Assembly: GCA_947175495.1 (NCBI GenBank)
Contig: CAMWNB010000011.1
Coordinates: 1-54,718 of the forward strand
Length of the DNA: 54,718 nt
Reading direction: 5' to 3'
Origin: an uncultured Porphyromonadaceae bacterium
GTDB lineage: Bacteria > Bacteroidota > Bacteroidia > Bacteroidales > Muribaculaceae
The translations under genes and the position numbers were made by a program. The notes below the pieces were generated by a model. That model made no database searches and was not told the DNA's origin. It saw nothing but the letters and a program-made list of their open reading frames with translations. Positions within the stretch are counted from its first letter, which is position 1. Every line of letters starts with the position of its first letter. Below, piece by piece: positions 7,938 to 16,905 of the stretch.

Positions 7938-9617
7938 GCGCCCGGCGATGTCGTCGAGCGGCTCGCCCGAGGCGAACAGCGCAGCCAGGGCCTCCTTCTC
8001 GGCCGTCAGCGCCTCTATTTCGCCCTCCAGGGCCTCGAATTCCTTGCGCTCCCTGAACGTCAGTTTCTCCTTGCGCTCGGTGCGCTGCTTCTCGCCTCGC
8101 GGGCGGCTCTCGGCGGCGGGCGCCGCCTTCTGCTGCGCGCGCGCCCATGCGCGGTAGTCGCTGTAGTTGCCCGGGAAGTCCTTCACGGCGCCGTCGCCCT
8201 GCATCACGAAGATATGGTCCACGATGTTGTCGAGGAAGAAGCGGTCGTGGCTGATCACCATCACGCAGCCCTCGAAGTCGGCCAGATACTGCTCCAGGAT
8301 GCCGAGTGTCATGATGTCGAGGTCGTTGGTGGGCTCGTCGAGGATGAGGAAGTTGGGGCGGCGCATCAGCACGGTGGCCAGGTGCAGGCGGCAGCGCTCG
8401 CCGCCGCTGAGCGTGGCGATGTACTTCTGCTGGTCGGCGGGGCTGAACAGGAAGCGCTGCAGCCACTGCATGGGCGCGTAGGTGGCGCGGCCGTTGTCTA
8501 TCTCCTCGGCTATCTCCGTGACGGCGTCGATCACCTTTTTGCTGCTGTCGAAGGCTATGCCGTCCTGGCTGTAGTAGCCGAAACGCACGGTCTCGCCGAC
8601 GTTCCACGCGCCGCTGTCGGCTTCGACCAGTCCCTGCAGCATCTTTATGAACGTGCTCTTGCCCACGCCGTTGGGCCCCACGAGGCCCACTTTCTCGCCG
8701 CGGGCGAAGGTGTAGGAGAAGTCGCGCAGTATCACCTTGTCGCCGAAGGCCTTGCTGATGTGCTCGGCCTCGAATATCTTCGAGCCTATGCGGCTGGAGC
8801 GCGTGTCGAGAGCCACGTCGCGCTCGGCGGCTCGTCCGCGCGCCCGCTCCTTGAGGCCGTAGTACTGCTCGATGCGGTAGCGCGCCTTGCCGGCCCGCGC
8901 CTGCGGCTGGCGGTTCATCCAGTCCTGTTCCTTGCGCAGGAGGTTGCGGGCGCGCGCGGCCTCGGCGGCCTGTGCCTCGATGCGCTCCTCGCGGCGGCGC
9001 AGGAAGTAGTCGTAGTTGCCGTCGTAGAGATAGGCCGTGCGATCGTCGAGCTCGAGGATGCGCGAGCACACGCGGTCGAGGAAATAGCGGTCGTGGGTCA
9101 CCATCAGCAGCGTCACCCGAGCCCGCCGCAGCCATTCCTCGAGCCATTCTATCACCTCGATGTCGAGATGGTTGGTGGGCTCGTCGAGCACAATCATGTC
9201 GGGATGGCTCAGCAGCGTGCGCGCCAGGGCCACGCGCTTGCGCTGTCCGCCGCTGAGGGGGGCAAGGGGCGCCGCGGGGTCAGGCATCCCGAGCTGCGAC
9301 AGCATGCGCTCGCACTCGAGCTCGCTCTCGGCCGAGCGGGCCGTGTGCTGCATGGCGGCCTCCATGACGGTGGCGGCGTCGCCGAAGTCGGGCGTCTGCT
9401 CGAGGAATCCCACGCGGGTGTCGAGGCGCCAGGTGACGTTGCCGCTGTCGGGGCTCTCTTGTCCGCAGACGATGCGCAGCAGCGTCGACTTGCCCGTGCC
9501 GTTGCGCGCCACCACGCCTATCTTGTCGCCCTCCTCCATGCCGAAGGTGACGTCGGCGAACAGCAGTCGGTCGCCGTAGCTCTTTGTGAGGTTCTCTATT
9601 TGCAGTATGCTGGCCAT
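7860..9617 (-). CDS. uup: ABC-F ATPase, Uup-like
   Basis: 585 aa with two ABC domains and no membrane segments. Walker A motifs are VARNGTGKSTLL and VGPNGVGKSTFI; signatures are LSGGQRKRVALA and LSGGERCRLHLA; the Walker B regions read MIVLDEPTNHLD and FLILDEPTNDLD. The inter-domain linker (about 225-290) and a C-terminal helical coiled-coil (about 500-585, FEALEGEIEALTAEKEALA) place it near Uup. ABC-F proteins act on the ribosome; Uup is linked to ribosome and DNA-related phenotypes. The gene diverges from ftsE. Its last 78 nt lie antisense to the HAD gene. Confidence 0.88.
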   Translation of the reverse strand: MASILQIENLTKSYGDRLLFADVTFGMEEGDKIGVVARNGTGKSTLLRIVCGQESPDSGNVTWRLDTRVGFLEQTPDFGDAATVMEAAMQHTARSAESELECERMLSQLGMPDPAAPLAPLSGGQRKRVALARTLLSHPDMIVLDEPTNHLDIEVIEWLEEWLRRARVTLLMVTHDRYFLDRVCSRILELDDRTAYLYDGNYDYFLRRREERIEAQAAEAARARNLLRKEQDWMNRQPQARAGKARYRIEQYYGLKERARGRAAERDVALDTRSSRIGSKIFEAEHISKAFGDKVILRDFSYTFARGEKVGLVGPNGVGKSTFIKMLQGLVEADSGAWNVGETVRFGYYSQDGIAFDSSKKVIDAVTEIAEEIDNGRATYAPMQWLQRFLFSPADQQKYIATLSGGERCRLHLATVLMRRPNFLILDEPTNDLDIMTLGILEQYLADFEGCVMVISHDRFFLDNIVDHIFVMQGDGAVKDFPGNYSDYRAWARAQQKAAPAAESRPRGEKQRTERKEKLTFRERKEFEALEGEIEALTAEKEALAALFASGEPLDDIAGRSARFAAVQEELDIKELRWLELSEKA

Positions 9618-9757
9618 AAAAATGCTTGATTGTCAGAGTGATGTGCGGGCCGGAGGCGGAAGCGCGGGAGAGCGGGGCAGGGCCGGGGGCGTTTGGGCCG
9701 GCTCTCTCTTTTGCCGTTGTGCGCCGCCGCTGCAGGGCGGTTTGCGAATATTTTTCG

Positions 9758-9786
9758 CAAAATTACTAAAAAAATTAGTAGATTTG
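9758..9786. promoter_or_regulatory. Back-to-back promoters between ABC-F and ftsE
   Basis: On the + strand TAGATTTG (9779-9786) is the -7 box for ftsE. On the minus strand TAATTTTG (9765-9758) is the -7 box for the ABC-F gene. The boxes are only 13 nt apart, so the two promoters overlap. An inverted repeat TACTAA-5 nt-TTAGTA (9764-9780) lies across both boxes, and GCGAA/TTCGC (9744-9758) next to it. Confidence 0.6.
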
Positions 9787-9806
9787 CAGATTGAAACACT
9801 ATTAAT

Positions 9807-10472
9807 ATGTCTTCTATAATTGAATACAACGACGTCGAGCTGCTGCGCAAGGAACATGTGGTGCTCAAGCATGTCTCCTTCGACGTGCAGCCCGGCGAGA
9901 TGGTCTACCTCATAGGCTCGGTGGGGTCGGGCAAGTCGACGCTGCTGAAATCGCTCTACGCCGAGGTGCCCGTGACGGCCGGCGCGGCCCGTGTCTTCGA
10001 CTACGACCTCACGGCCATCCGCCGCAAGGACATCCCCATGCTGCGCCGCCGCATCGGCATCGTGTTCCAGGACTTTCAGCTGCTCATGGACCGCAACGTC
10101 TTCGCCAACCTCGACTTCGTGCTGCGGGCCACCGGATGGCGCGACGCCGGCGAGCGCGAGCAGCGCATCGACGCCGTGCTGGCCGAGGTGGGCATGGCCA
10201 ACAAAAGCTACAAGATGCCCCACGAGCTCAGCGGCGGCGAGCAGCAGCGCATCGTCATAGCCCGCGCCCTGCTCAACGGCCCCGACCTCATCCTGGCCGA
10301 CGAGCCCACGGGCAACCTCGACCCCGCCACGGGCGAGCAGATAATCCGCCGTCTCTACGAGATAGCGCAGGGCGGCACGGCCGTGGTCGTGGCCACCCAC
10401 AACCTCAGCCTCCTCGAGCAGTTCCCCGGCAGGGTGCTGCGCTGCGGCGGCAAGAAACTTGAAGTGCAATAA
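9807..10472 (+). CDS. ftsE: Cell-division ATP-binding protein FtsE
   Basis: 221 aa single ABC domain: Walker [12 protein letters not shown] (about residues 38-48), Q-loop VFQDFQLL, signature LSGGEQQR, Walker [14 protein letters not shown]-loop ATHNLSLL. The size and the [10 protein letters not shown] motif are those of FtsE/LolD-like ATPases. In Bacteroidetes FtsE is usually apart from its permease FtsX, as here (no FtsX in the window). With FtsX it controls peptidoglycan hydrolysis at the division site on the inner face of the membrane. A LolD-type role cannot be fully excluded. Confidence 0.82.
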   Translation: MSSIIEYNDVELLRKEHVVLKHVSFDVQPGEMVYLIGSVGSGKSTLLKSLYAEVPVTAGAARVFDYDLTAIRRKDIPMLRRRIGIVFQDFQLLMDRNVFANLDFVLRATGWRDAGEREQRIDAVLAEVGMANKSYKMPHELSGGEQQRIVIARALLNGPDLILADEPTGNLDPATGEQIIRRLYEIAQGGTAVVVATHNLSLLEQFPGRVLRCGGKKLEVQ

Positions 10473-10483
10473 AAAAAACATTA

Positions 10484-11116
10484 ATGCAAACCGATATGAT
10501 TCTCAAGAAATTATACGCAATCGCAATCCTTGCCGCAGCATGCCTCGCGGCAGCTCCCGCGGCCAGCGCCGCAAGTCCTCTCGACGCGCTCAAAGGCGCC
10601 ATCGGCGCCATCGTGGGCGGCAGCGGCACATCGTCGGTCATCGCCGAAGGCACATGGACCTACTCCGGCCCCGCCGTCAGCTTCAAGAGCGACAACGCCC
10701 TGCAGAACCTCGGCGGAGCAGCCGCAGGCACGGCCCTTGAGGCGAAAATCAAGCCCTACTACGACAAGGCCGGCCTGCAGGGCATGACCTTCACCGTAGG
10801 CGCCGACTCCACGTTTGTCATGAAAGTGAAGAAACTCTCGTTCAAGGGCACCATCGTCTACGGCGCTCCCGGCGAGTGCACCCTGCAGATGTCGGGCCTC
10901 GGCAAGATAGCCGGCGGCAACTTCAAGGCACAGTGGCAGGTGGTGGGCAACTCGCTGTCGCTCACCTTCGACGTGTCCAGGCTCGTCGACCTCGTGAGCA
11001 AGATTGCCGCCGTGTCGGGCCAGAGCACTCTCTCCACCCTGGCCACGCTGCTTGAAAGCTACGACGGCGTTTACGCCGGATTCCGCTTCAGCAAGAGCTC
11101 AGGCTCCGCCCTCTGA
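10484..11116 (+). CDS. DUF4923-like exported protein
   Basis: 210 aa. A signal peptide (ILKKLYAIAILAAACLAAAPAASA) precedes SPLDALKGAIGAIVGG and EGTWTYSGPAVSFKSDNALQNLGG. That pattern is the one I associate with the Bacteroidales DUF4923 family. The rest is predicted beta-rich with a lipid-binding-like layout. The function is unknown. It follows ftsE by 11 nt and its stop overlaps the ATG of trkH, so all may be cotranscribed. An internal ATG at 10496 gives a more standard signal peptide and may be the true start. Confidence 0.7.
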   Translation: MQTDMILKKLYAIAILAAACLAAAPAASAASPLDALKGAIGAIVGGSGTSSVIAEGTWTYSGPAVSFKSDNALQNLGGAAAGTALEAKIKPYYDKAGLQGMTFTVGADSTFVMKVKKLSFKGTIVYGAPGECTLQMSGLGKIAGGNFKAQWQVVGNSLSLTFDVSRLVDLVSKIAAVSGQSTLSTLATLLESYDGVYAGFRFSKSSGSAL

Positions 11117-12993
11117 TGCCGCACAAGCGCAGCAACATCCTTGCCTCGGCCGCAGCGCGGGCGCGCTACCGCCTGCGCCTGTGGCGCTACCGCGCCGGCC
11201 GCTTCCGCATCCACTTCGGGGCGGCCCTGCGCGCAGGGTCGGCAGTGCTGGGCGTGGCAGCCGCCGTGGCGTCGCTGCTGTGCATCGTCGACCTGCTGCT
11301 CTATTTCGGCTTCGACCACAACCCCTCCGACCGCGGACTGCTGCGCGGAGGCCTGCGCGCCGTGCAGGCCGTGTTTGCCGCCAACGTGCTCTACGGCCTC
11401 GTGCTGCGCGGCCGCGACACGCTGCGCGACACACGCCTGCTCAAGTGGATAGTCGACGCCGGCGTGCTGCTGTCGCTGCTGCCGTGGCTGTATCCGCGGC
11501 CCGTGCATCCCTGGATTCCGTGGCTCGACAGCGTGCTCTACAGCCACGCCTTCCTCTTCGGAGTGACGGCCGCCTATTCGCTCGTCAACATCTGCTACAC
11601 GGCCATACGCCTGCTCGCCTTCCGCACCAACCCCTCGCTGCTGCTCTCGGCCAGCTTCCTGTTCTTCATCCTCGCAGGCTCGCTCGTGCTCATGCTGCCG
11701 CGCTGCACCGTCGTGCCCATCAGCTACGTCGACTCGCTCTTCATCAGCACCTCGGCCGTGTGCATCACCGGGCTGACGCCCGTCGACGTGTCGGCCACGT
11801 TCACGCCCCTGGGCCTGCTCGTGCTGTCGATACTCATCCAGATAGGCGGCCTCGGAGTGCTCACGTTCACGAGTTTCTTCGCCCTCTTCTTCAGCGGAGC
11901 GCCGAGCATCTACAGCCAGCTGATGCTGCGCGACATGGTCTACAGCCGCAGCCTCAACGCCCTGCTGCCCACGCTGCTCTATGTGCTGGGCTTCACCGTG
12001 GCCGTCGAGGCCATAGGCGCCGCAGCAATCTACTTCACCGTGCCGCCCGAGCTCGGGCTCGACACCCACGGGAGAGCGGTGTTCGCAGCCTTTCTGAGCC
12101 TCTCGGCCTTCTGCAACGCCGGCTTCACCAACATCCCCGACGGCATGGGCAACGCCGCCCTCATGGCCGGCAACCAGTGGATCTACGTCGCCACCTCCGT
12201 CATCGTGCTCGCCGGAGCCATCGGCTTCCCCATCCTCGTCAACTTCAAGGACGCGCTCGCGCTGAGGGCGCGCCGCCTGTGGGCACGCCTGCACGGGCGC
12301 CGCTTCGTGTGTCCCGTCCATGTCTACGACCTCAACACCAAGCTCGTGCTGACGGTGTCGCTCACCATCCTCGCCGTCGGCACCGCCGCATTCTTCCTGC
12401 TCGAGTACGACAACACGCTCGCCGGCATGCCATGGTGGAAAAAACTGGCGCAGAGCCTGTTCAACGCCACAGCGCCGCGCAGCTCGGGTTTCTCGTCGGT
12501 GAGCCCCGCCGCCTTCCTGCCCGCCACGCTGCTCGTCGTGGTCGTGCAGATGTGGATAGGCGGCGCCTCGCAGTCGATGGCCGGCGGCATCAAGGTGAAC
12601 ACGCTGGCCGTGGTGCTGCTCAACCTGCGCAGCATCGTCTACGGCCATGCCGGCGTGGCGGCCTTCCGCCGCGGCATCGCCATCCCCAGCGTGCGCCGCG
12701 CCAACGCCGTGGTGTCGCTCAGCATCATAGCCTTCGTGGCCTACGCCCTCGCGCTGCTGCTGCTCGAGCCGGAGCTCGGAGCGCGCGAGCTGCTGTTCGA
12801 GACCGTCAGCGCCCTGTTCACGGTGGGTTCGTCGCTCGGCGTCACCGACAGCCTCGGCGATGCCGCCAAGGTGGTGCTCAGCACGGCCATGTTCGTCGGC
12901 CGCGTAGGCATCCTGTCGCTGCTCATGGGCGTAGTGCGCTCGCGCCGTGACGCGTCGCCCCATTTCCCCAAAGAATCAGTAATCATAAATTAG
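11116..12993 (+). CDS. trkH: TrkH/KtrB-family potassium transporter
   Basis: 625 aa membrane protein with about 11-12 transmembrane segments. The four selectivity-filter loops are visible: AVCITGLTPV, FCNAGFTNIP, ATAPRSSGFSSV and GSSLGVTDSL, each carrying the conserved Gly. An N-terminal extension of about 150 residues with extra membrane segments makes it longer than E. coli TrkH, as is usual in Bacteroidetes. It imports K+ together with the RCK protein encoded 7 nt downstream. Confidence 0.9.
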   Translation: MPHKRSNILASAAARARYRLRLWRYRAGRFRIHFGAALRAGSAVLGVAAAVASLLCIVDLLLYFGFDHNPSDRGLLRGGLRAVQAVFAANVLYGLVLRGRDTLRDTRLLKWIVDAGVLLSLLPWLYPRPVHPWIPWLDSVLYSHAFLFGVTAAYSLVNICYTAIRLLAFRTNPSLLLSASFLFFILAGSLVLMLPRCTVVPISYVDSLFISTSAVCITGLTPVDVSATFTPLGLLVLSILIQIGGLGVLTFTSFFALFFSGAPSIYSQLMLRDMVYSRSLNALLPTLLYVLGFTVAVEAIGAAAIYFTVPPELGLDTHGRAVFAAFLSLSAFCNAGFTNIPDGMGNAALMAGNQWIYVATSVIVLAGAIGFPILVNFKDALALRARRLWARLHGRRFVCPVHVYDLNTKLVLTVSLTILAVGTAAFFLLEYDNTLAGMPWWKKLAQSLFNATAPRSSGFSSVSPAAFLPATLLVVVVQMWIGGASQSMAGGIKVNTLAVVLLNLRSIVYGHAGVAAFRRGIAIPSVRRANAVVSLSIIAFVAYALALLLLEPELGARELLFETVSALFTVGSSLGVTDSLGDAAKVVLSTAMFVGRVGILSLLMGVVRSRRDASPHFPKESVIIN

Positions 12994-13000
12994 CCAGCAT

Positions 13001-13696
13001 ATGAGATACCTCGTCATCGGCCTCGGCATCTATGGCAGCAACCTCGCCCGCGACCTCACGGAGATGGGCCACGAAGTCATAGGCGTGGACGTCAACCAGA
13101 CCAACATCGACGAAATCAAGGACTACATCTCCACCGTCTACCTCGTCGACACCACCGAGGAAAGCGCCCTGGCCGTGCTGCCCCTGCGCAATGTCGACGT
13201 AGTGATAGTGGCCATCGGCGAGAACTTCGGCGCCAGCGTGCGCACCGTGGCCCTGCTCAAGAAGATGGGCGTCAGATGCCTCTACGCACGCGCCATCGAC
13301 AAGCTGCACGAGACCATCCTCGAGGGCTTCGGCATACAGCGCATCATCACCCCCGAGCAGCGCGCCGCCCTCGACTTCGCCCACGAGATAGAGCTGGGCG
13401 CACGCGTGCAGTCGCTCGAGATAGACAAGGACAACTATGTCATGAAATTCGCCGCTCCGGCCTATTTCGAAGGCATAGACGTGGCCGACCTGCGTCTCGA
13501 CGAGGACTTCGGGCTCCGCCTCGTGGCCGTCAGCCGCGAATCGGCCAAACCCAACATCTTCGGCGTCGCAGGCACCGTGCAGCAGCTGCTGTGGCCCGCA
13601 CCCGACGCGCCCGACACGAAAGTGCGCCGGGGCGACATGCTCACCGTGTTCGGCTCGCTGCGCGCCTTCCGCGCCATGTGCCGCCACATCTCCTGA
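13001..13696 (+). CDS. trkA: TrkA/KtrA RCK regulatory subunit
   Basis: 231 aa, soluble. An N-terminal Rossmann fold (GLGIYGSNLARDLTEMGHEVIGVD, with GxGxxG and an acidic end of strand 2) binds nucleotide. The C-terminal RCK_C domain starts at about residue 145. One RCK unit, as in KtrA rather than double-unit TrkA. It gates the TrkH channel at the membrane. The stop lies 4 nt from the stop of the convergent lipoprotein gene. Confidence 0.9.
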   Translation: MRYLVIGLGIYGSNLARDLTEMGHEVIGVDVNQTNIDEIKDYISTVYLVDTTEESALAVLPLRNVDVVIVAIGENFGASVRTVALLKKMGVRCLYARAIDKLHETILEGFGIQRIITPEQRAALDFAHEIELGARVQSLEIDKDNYVMKFAAPAYFEGIDVADLRLDEDFGLRLVAVSRESAKPNIFGVAGTVQQLLWPAPDAPDTKVRRGDMLTVFGSLRAFRAMCRHIS

Positions 13697-13700
13697 CCCG

Positions 13701-14552
13701 CTACTCCCCGGCCGACGGAGAGGGCAGGGGAGCGTTGGCGCGATGGTCGCGTGCGGTCTGCAGCGTGCGCTCCAGGCGTTCGCGCTCGATGCTCGCGCTG
13801 CGCAGCCGCTGAAGCGCCTGCGCGTACTGCCACGAACGCACCAGCGCCGCACGCATCGCCGGCGTAATCTTCACTTCCACGCTGCCGCGGCTGCCGTCGA
13901 GATGCACTTTCACAGGCCCGTCGCCCGCCGCCGCTATGGCTTCCATGGCCTCGGCCACCTCTTCCTGGCGCAGCGATGTCAGCTCTGAGCCCTCGCTCGC
14001 GATGCTGCGCCCTTCGCCCACGGGGGGTGTCTGCACGGTGCCTGCGGCGGTGGTGACACTCAGCGAGTTGAGACCTATGCGCTTGCCCTTGACCACGGCG
14101 GCGATGCTCAGGTAGCCGTCGCCGTCGATGCGCGGCTCGATGCCCGTGGAAGCCGTCACGTCGTTCTTTGCCAGCTCTCTGGCCACGCGGTGGCCTTCCA
14201 GGCCACGCGGCCCGTCGACATGCACGAACAGCGCCTGCAGGCTGTCGGCAGTGAGCTGAGCGCGCACCAGGGCCTCCTGCGCCGGGCCTATGCGCTGCAT
14301 GGTGGCCGCCTCGATGGCCGCCGCGCGTGTGGCGAGGGCCGTGCGGCGCACGGCCGTCTGTTCGCCGTAGGCGCTGTCGATGCTGTCGAGCAGGGCGAGA
14401 GCCTGCTCGCTCTGTCCCGAGGCCACAAGCGTCTCGGCCTGCACGCGCAGCTGCTCGGCGGCTGCGGCGCGGCGCTCCTTCTCGGAGGTGCATGCGGTGG
14501 CGGCTGCGGCGAGAGCCGCGGCTATGATTAGTTTACTTGCTGCGTTGCACAT
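13701..14552 (-). CDS. Putative lipoprotein of unknown function
   Basis: 283 aa. The signal peptide ends in a lipobox, LAAAATAC (Cys21), so it is probably an inner- or outer-membrane lipoprotein. An Ala/Arg/Glu-rich helical region follows (about 25-95, AAEQLRVQAETLVASGQSEQALALLDSI, resembling a TPR-like helix pair). A middle beta region (about 130-200) and a helical end (about 235-275) complete it. I do not recognise the family. Its start lies inside the last 20 nt of the upstream rel gene, indicating coupled translation. Confidence 0.6.
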   Translation of the reverse strand: MCNAASKLIIAAALAAAATACTSEKERRAAAAEQLRVQAETLVASGQSEQALALLDSIDSAYGEQTAVRRTALATRAAAIEAATMQRIGPAQEALVRAQLTADSLQALFVHVDGPRGLEGHRVARELAKNDVTASTGIEPRIDGDGYLSIAAVVKGKRIGLNSLSVTTAAGTVQTPPVGEGRSIASEGSELTSLRQEEVAEAMEAIAAAGDGPVKVHLDGSRGSVEVKITPAMRAALVRSWQYAQALQRLRSASIERERLERTLQTARDHRANAPLPSPSAGE

Positions 14553-16740
14553 CTTTTACTCCTTTCACTGTCTTTAGTTTCTTGATAAGTTGGTTCAGCA
14601 CGGCTGTGTCGCTGACGCCCACCACCACGAAGCCCTGGAAGAGGCCGTCGTTGCTGTCGATGGAGATGCTGCGCAGCGACGTGTCCTTCTCCTTGTTGAT
14701 GATGGAAGTGAGGTTGGTGACTATGCCGAGGTCGTCCTGGCCCACCACGCGCAGCGTGGCCGCGAACTGGGTGCCCGTCTTGCCGCTCCAGCGCGTGCGG
14801 ATGAGGCGGTAAGGGTAGTTGAGGCGTATGTTGCGGGCGTTGGGGCAGTCGCTGCGGTGGATTTTGATGACGCCTTCCGACGACACGAAGCCGAACACGT
14901 CGTCGCCGAAGATGGGGTTGCAGCAGCGTGCCATGCGGTAGTTGATGCCCTTGATGTTGTCGCCGATCACGAGGATGTCGTTGTCCTGCGACGTCGTGTG
15001 CTCGCCGTCGCCCAGCGGATCGCGCATCACATATTCGCTGGCCGACACGCGGGTGGTCTCGTCGGCAGGCCGCACGGCCTCCGTGTAGCTGTCGATCACG
15101 CTGTTGGCGTCGAGCTTCTCGTCGGCCACGGCGGTGTAGAAATCGGTGATGTTCTTGTAGCCCGACTTGGCGATGACGCGGGACAGCAGCGCCTCGTCGA
15201 CATCGATTTTGCGGTTTTTGAAGCGTCTCTGCAGCAGCTCCTTGCCCAGCTCGGCGCGCTTGCCCGCCATCTCCTTGAGGGCCACGCGTATCTTGTTGCG
15301 CGCCTTCGACGTCACGGCTATGCCGAGCCAGTCGGGCTTGGGTGTCTGGCCGGGCGAGGTGAATATCTCCACGGTGTCGCCGCTGCGCAGGCGGTAGGTC
15401 ATGCGCTGGTTCTTGCCGTTGACGCGCCCTCCCGTGCAGTGCGACCCCACGCCGGAGTGGATGCTGAAGGCGAAGTCGAGCAGCGTGGCTCCCATAGGCA
15501 GCTTGTAGAGGTCGCCCTTGGGAGTGAACACGAACACCTCCTTGTCGTACACGTCCATGCGCATGTTCTTCATCAGCTCCAGCGGGCCGTCGGCTCCGGC
15601 CTCGAGAATGTCGCGCACATTGTTCATCCACGCGTCCAGTCCGCCCTCGGCCTTTATGCCCTTGTAGCGCCAGTGGGCCGCCAGGCCCTTCTCGGCCACG
15701 AGATCCATGCGGCGCGAGCGTATCTGCACCTCCACCCAGCGCTCTTCCGGGCCGTAGACCGTTATGTGCAGCGACTCGTAGCCGTTGCTCTTGGGGATGC
15801 TTATCCAGTCCTTCATGCGCGCCGGGTTGGGGCGGTACATGTCGGTGACGATGGAGTAGACGAGCCAGCACTGGTTCTTCTCCAGCTCGGGCGGCACGTC
15901 GAGGATGATGCGTATGGCGAAAAGGTCGTAGATATCCTCGATGTCGTTCTTCTGCTTCTTCATCTTGTTCCATATCGACGATATGGACTTCGTGCGTCCC
16001 TTGATGTCGAAGCGCAGTCCCTCCGCCTCGAGACGCCGCCGCACAGGGTCGATGAAGTCGGCGATGTACTTCTCGCGGTGGGCCTTCGTCTGGTTCAGCT
16101 TGCGGGCGATGCGGGTGAACATCTCGCGGTTGCTGTACTTGAATGCCAGGTCCTCGAGCTCGCCCTTGATGGAGTAGAGGCCCAGGCGGTGGGCCAGCGG
16201 AGCGTAAAGATAGCTCGCCTCGGCAGCCACGTTGCGCACTGCTTCCTCGTCGGGGTGGTGGTTGATGGCCTGCATGAGCGCAAGGCGGTCCACAATCATG
16301 ATGATGATGACACGGATATCGTCGGCGAAGGTGAGCAGCAGCTTGCGGAAATTGTCGGTCTCCACGGCAGCGCGGCGGCTGTAGAGCGACGCCACATGCA
16401 GCAGGCCGTCGATCATGCGGGCCGCATCTTCGCCCCATCGCGCGGCTATCTCGTCGCGGCCGATGGCTCCGGCGCGCACATACTCGTAGAGCATCAGAGC
16501 CACAGCCATGTTGCGGTCGGGGCTCAGGCGCTCGGCCAGCATGACAGCCGTGTGCATGTGGCGCAGCACAGGGTGCAGCCCGAAGCGGTCGCGGCGCAAG
16601 GCTCCGGCGCTGGCCTGCAGCGCGCACCGCAGCGCCGTGATGTCGCCGGCAGAGGCCACAGGCCGCATCAGGCGCATCAGCCGGCGGCACAGCGCGAGCA
16701 CTTCGGTGCGCTCCTCGGAGGTGAATTCTATAGAGTCCAT
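14533..16740 (-). CDS. relA: RelA/SpoT-family (p)ppGpp synthetase with degenerate hydrolase domain
   Basis: 735 aa. The full long-RSH layout is present: HD region (about 20-180), synthetase (about 215-350), TGS (about 385-450, VFVFTPKGDLYKLPMGATLLDFAF), helical region and C-terminal ACT (about 660-735). Synthetase motifs GRTKSISSIWNKM, DLFAIRII and NGYESLHITVYG look intact. The HD hydrolase motif normally LLHDxxED reads LMLYEYVRAG, and the usual ADRLHNMRT reads VDRLALMQA, so hydrolysis is probably lost. This fits the RelA-like member of the two RSH enzymes seen in Bacteroides. It makes the alarmone under starvation; another enzyme must degrade it. Confidence 0.88.
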   Translation of the reverse strand: MDSIEFTSEERTEVLALCRRLMRLMRPVASAGDITALRCALQASAGALRRDRFGLHPVLRHMHTAVMLAERLSPDRNMAVALMLYEYVRAGAIGRDEIAARWGEDAARMIDGLLHVASLYSRRAAVETDNFRKLLLTFADDIRVIIIMIVDRLALMQAINHHPDEEAVRNVAAEASYLYAPLAHRLGLYSIKGELEDLAFKYSNREMFTRIARKLNQTKAHREKYIADFIDPVRRRLEAEGLRFDIKGRTKSISSIWNKMKKQKNDIEDIYDLFAIRIILDVPPELEKNQCWLVYSIVTDMYRPNPARMKDWISIPKSNGYESLHITVYGPEERWVEVQIRSRRMDLVAEKGLAAHWRYKGIKAEGGLDAWMNNVRDILEAGADGPLELMKNMRMDVYDKEVFVFTPKGDLYKLPMGATLLDFAFSIHSGVGSHCTGGRVNGKNQRMTYRLRSGDTVEIFTSPGQTPKPDWLGIAVTSKARNKIRVALKEMAGKRAELGKELLQRRFKNRKIDVDEALLSRVIAKSGYKNITDFYTAVADEKLDANSVIDSYTEAVRPADETTRVSASEYVMRDPLGDGEHTTSQDNDILVIGDNIKGINYRMARCCNPIFGDDVFGFVSSEGVIKIHRSDCPNARNIRLNYPYRLIRTRWSGKTGTQFAATLRVVGQDDLGIVTNLTSIINKEKDTSLRSISIDSNDGLFQGFVVVGVSDTAVLNQLIKKLKTVKGVKDVQRSK

Positions 16741-16813
16741 AGCACAGTAATGGGGGTTTGCGACGTCAAAGTTAGCAAATAGCTCTTAATAAAACAATGT
16801 GCGGCACGAAAAA

Positions 16814-16845
16814 TTTGCACGAGCCAAAAAAGTATTGTAAATTTG
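16814..16845 (+). promoter_or_regulatory. Promoter of mutA-mutB
   Basis: TTTG at 16814-16817, 20-nt spacer and TAAATTTG at 16838-16845: a near-perfect Bacteroidetes promoter. The expected leader is about 53 nt with no obvious riboswitch fold. Confidence 0.8.
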
Positions 16846-16905
16846 TGCCACTGATCTATACCGGACAACACCAATCAACTACATATATATAACTTAACAA
16901 AAGTT

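Noticed and set aside
14590-16782. 730-codon + strand frame opposite the rel gene
   Set aside because: Same artefact: the minus-strand frame carries all RSH motifs.
16846-16905. Cobalamin riboswitch before mutA
   Set aside because: The leader is only about 53 nt and shows no B12-box-like conserved block.
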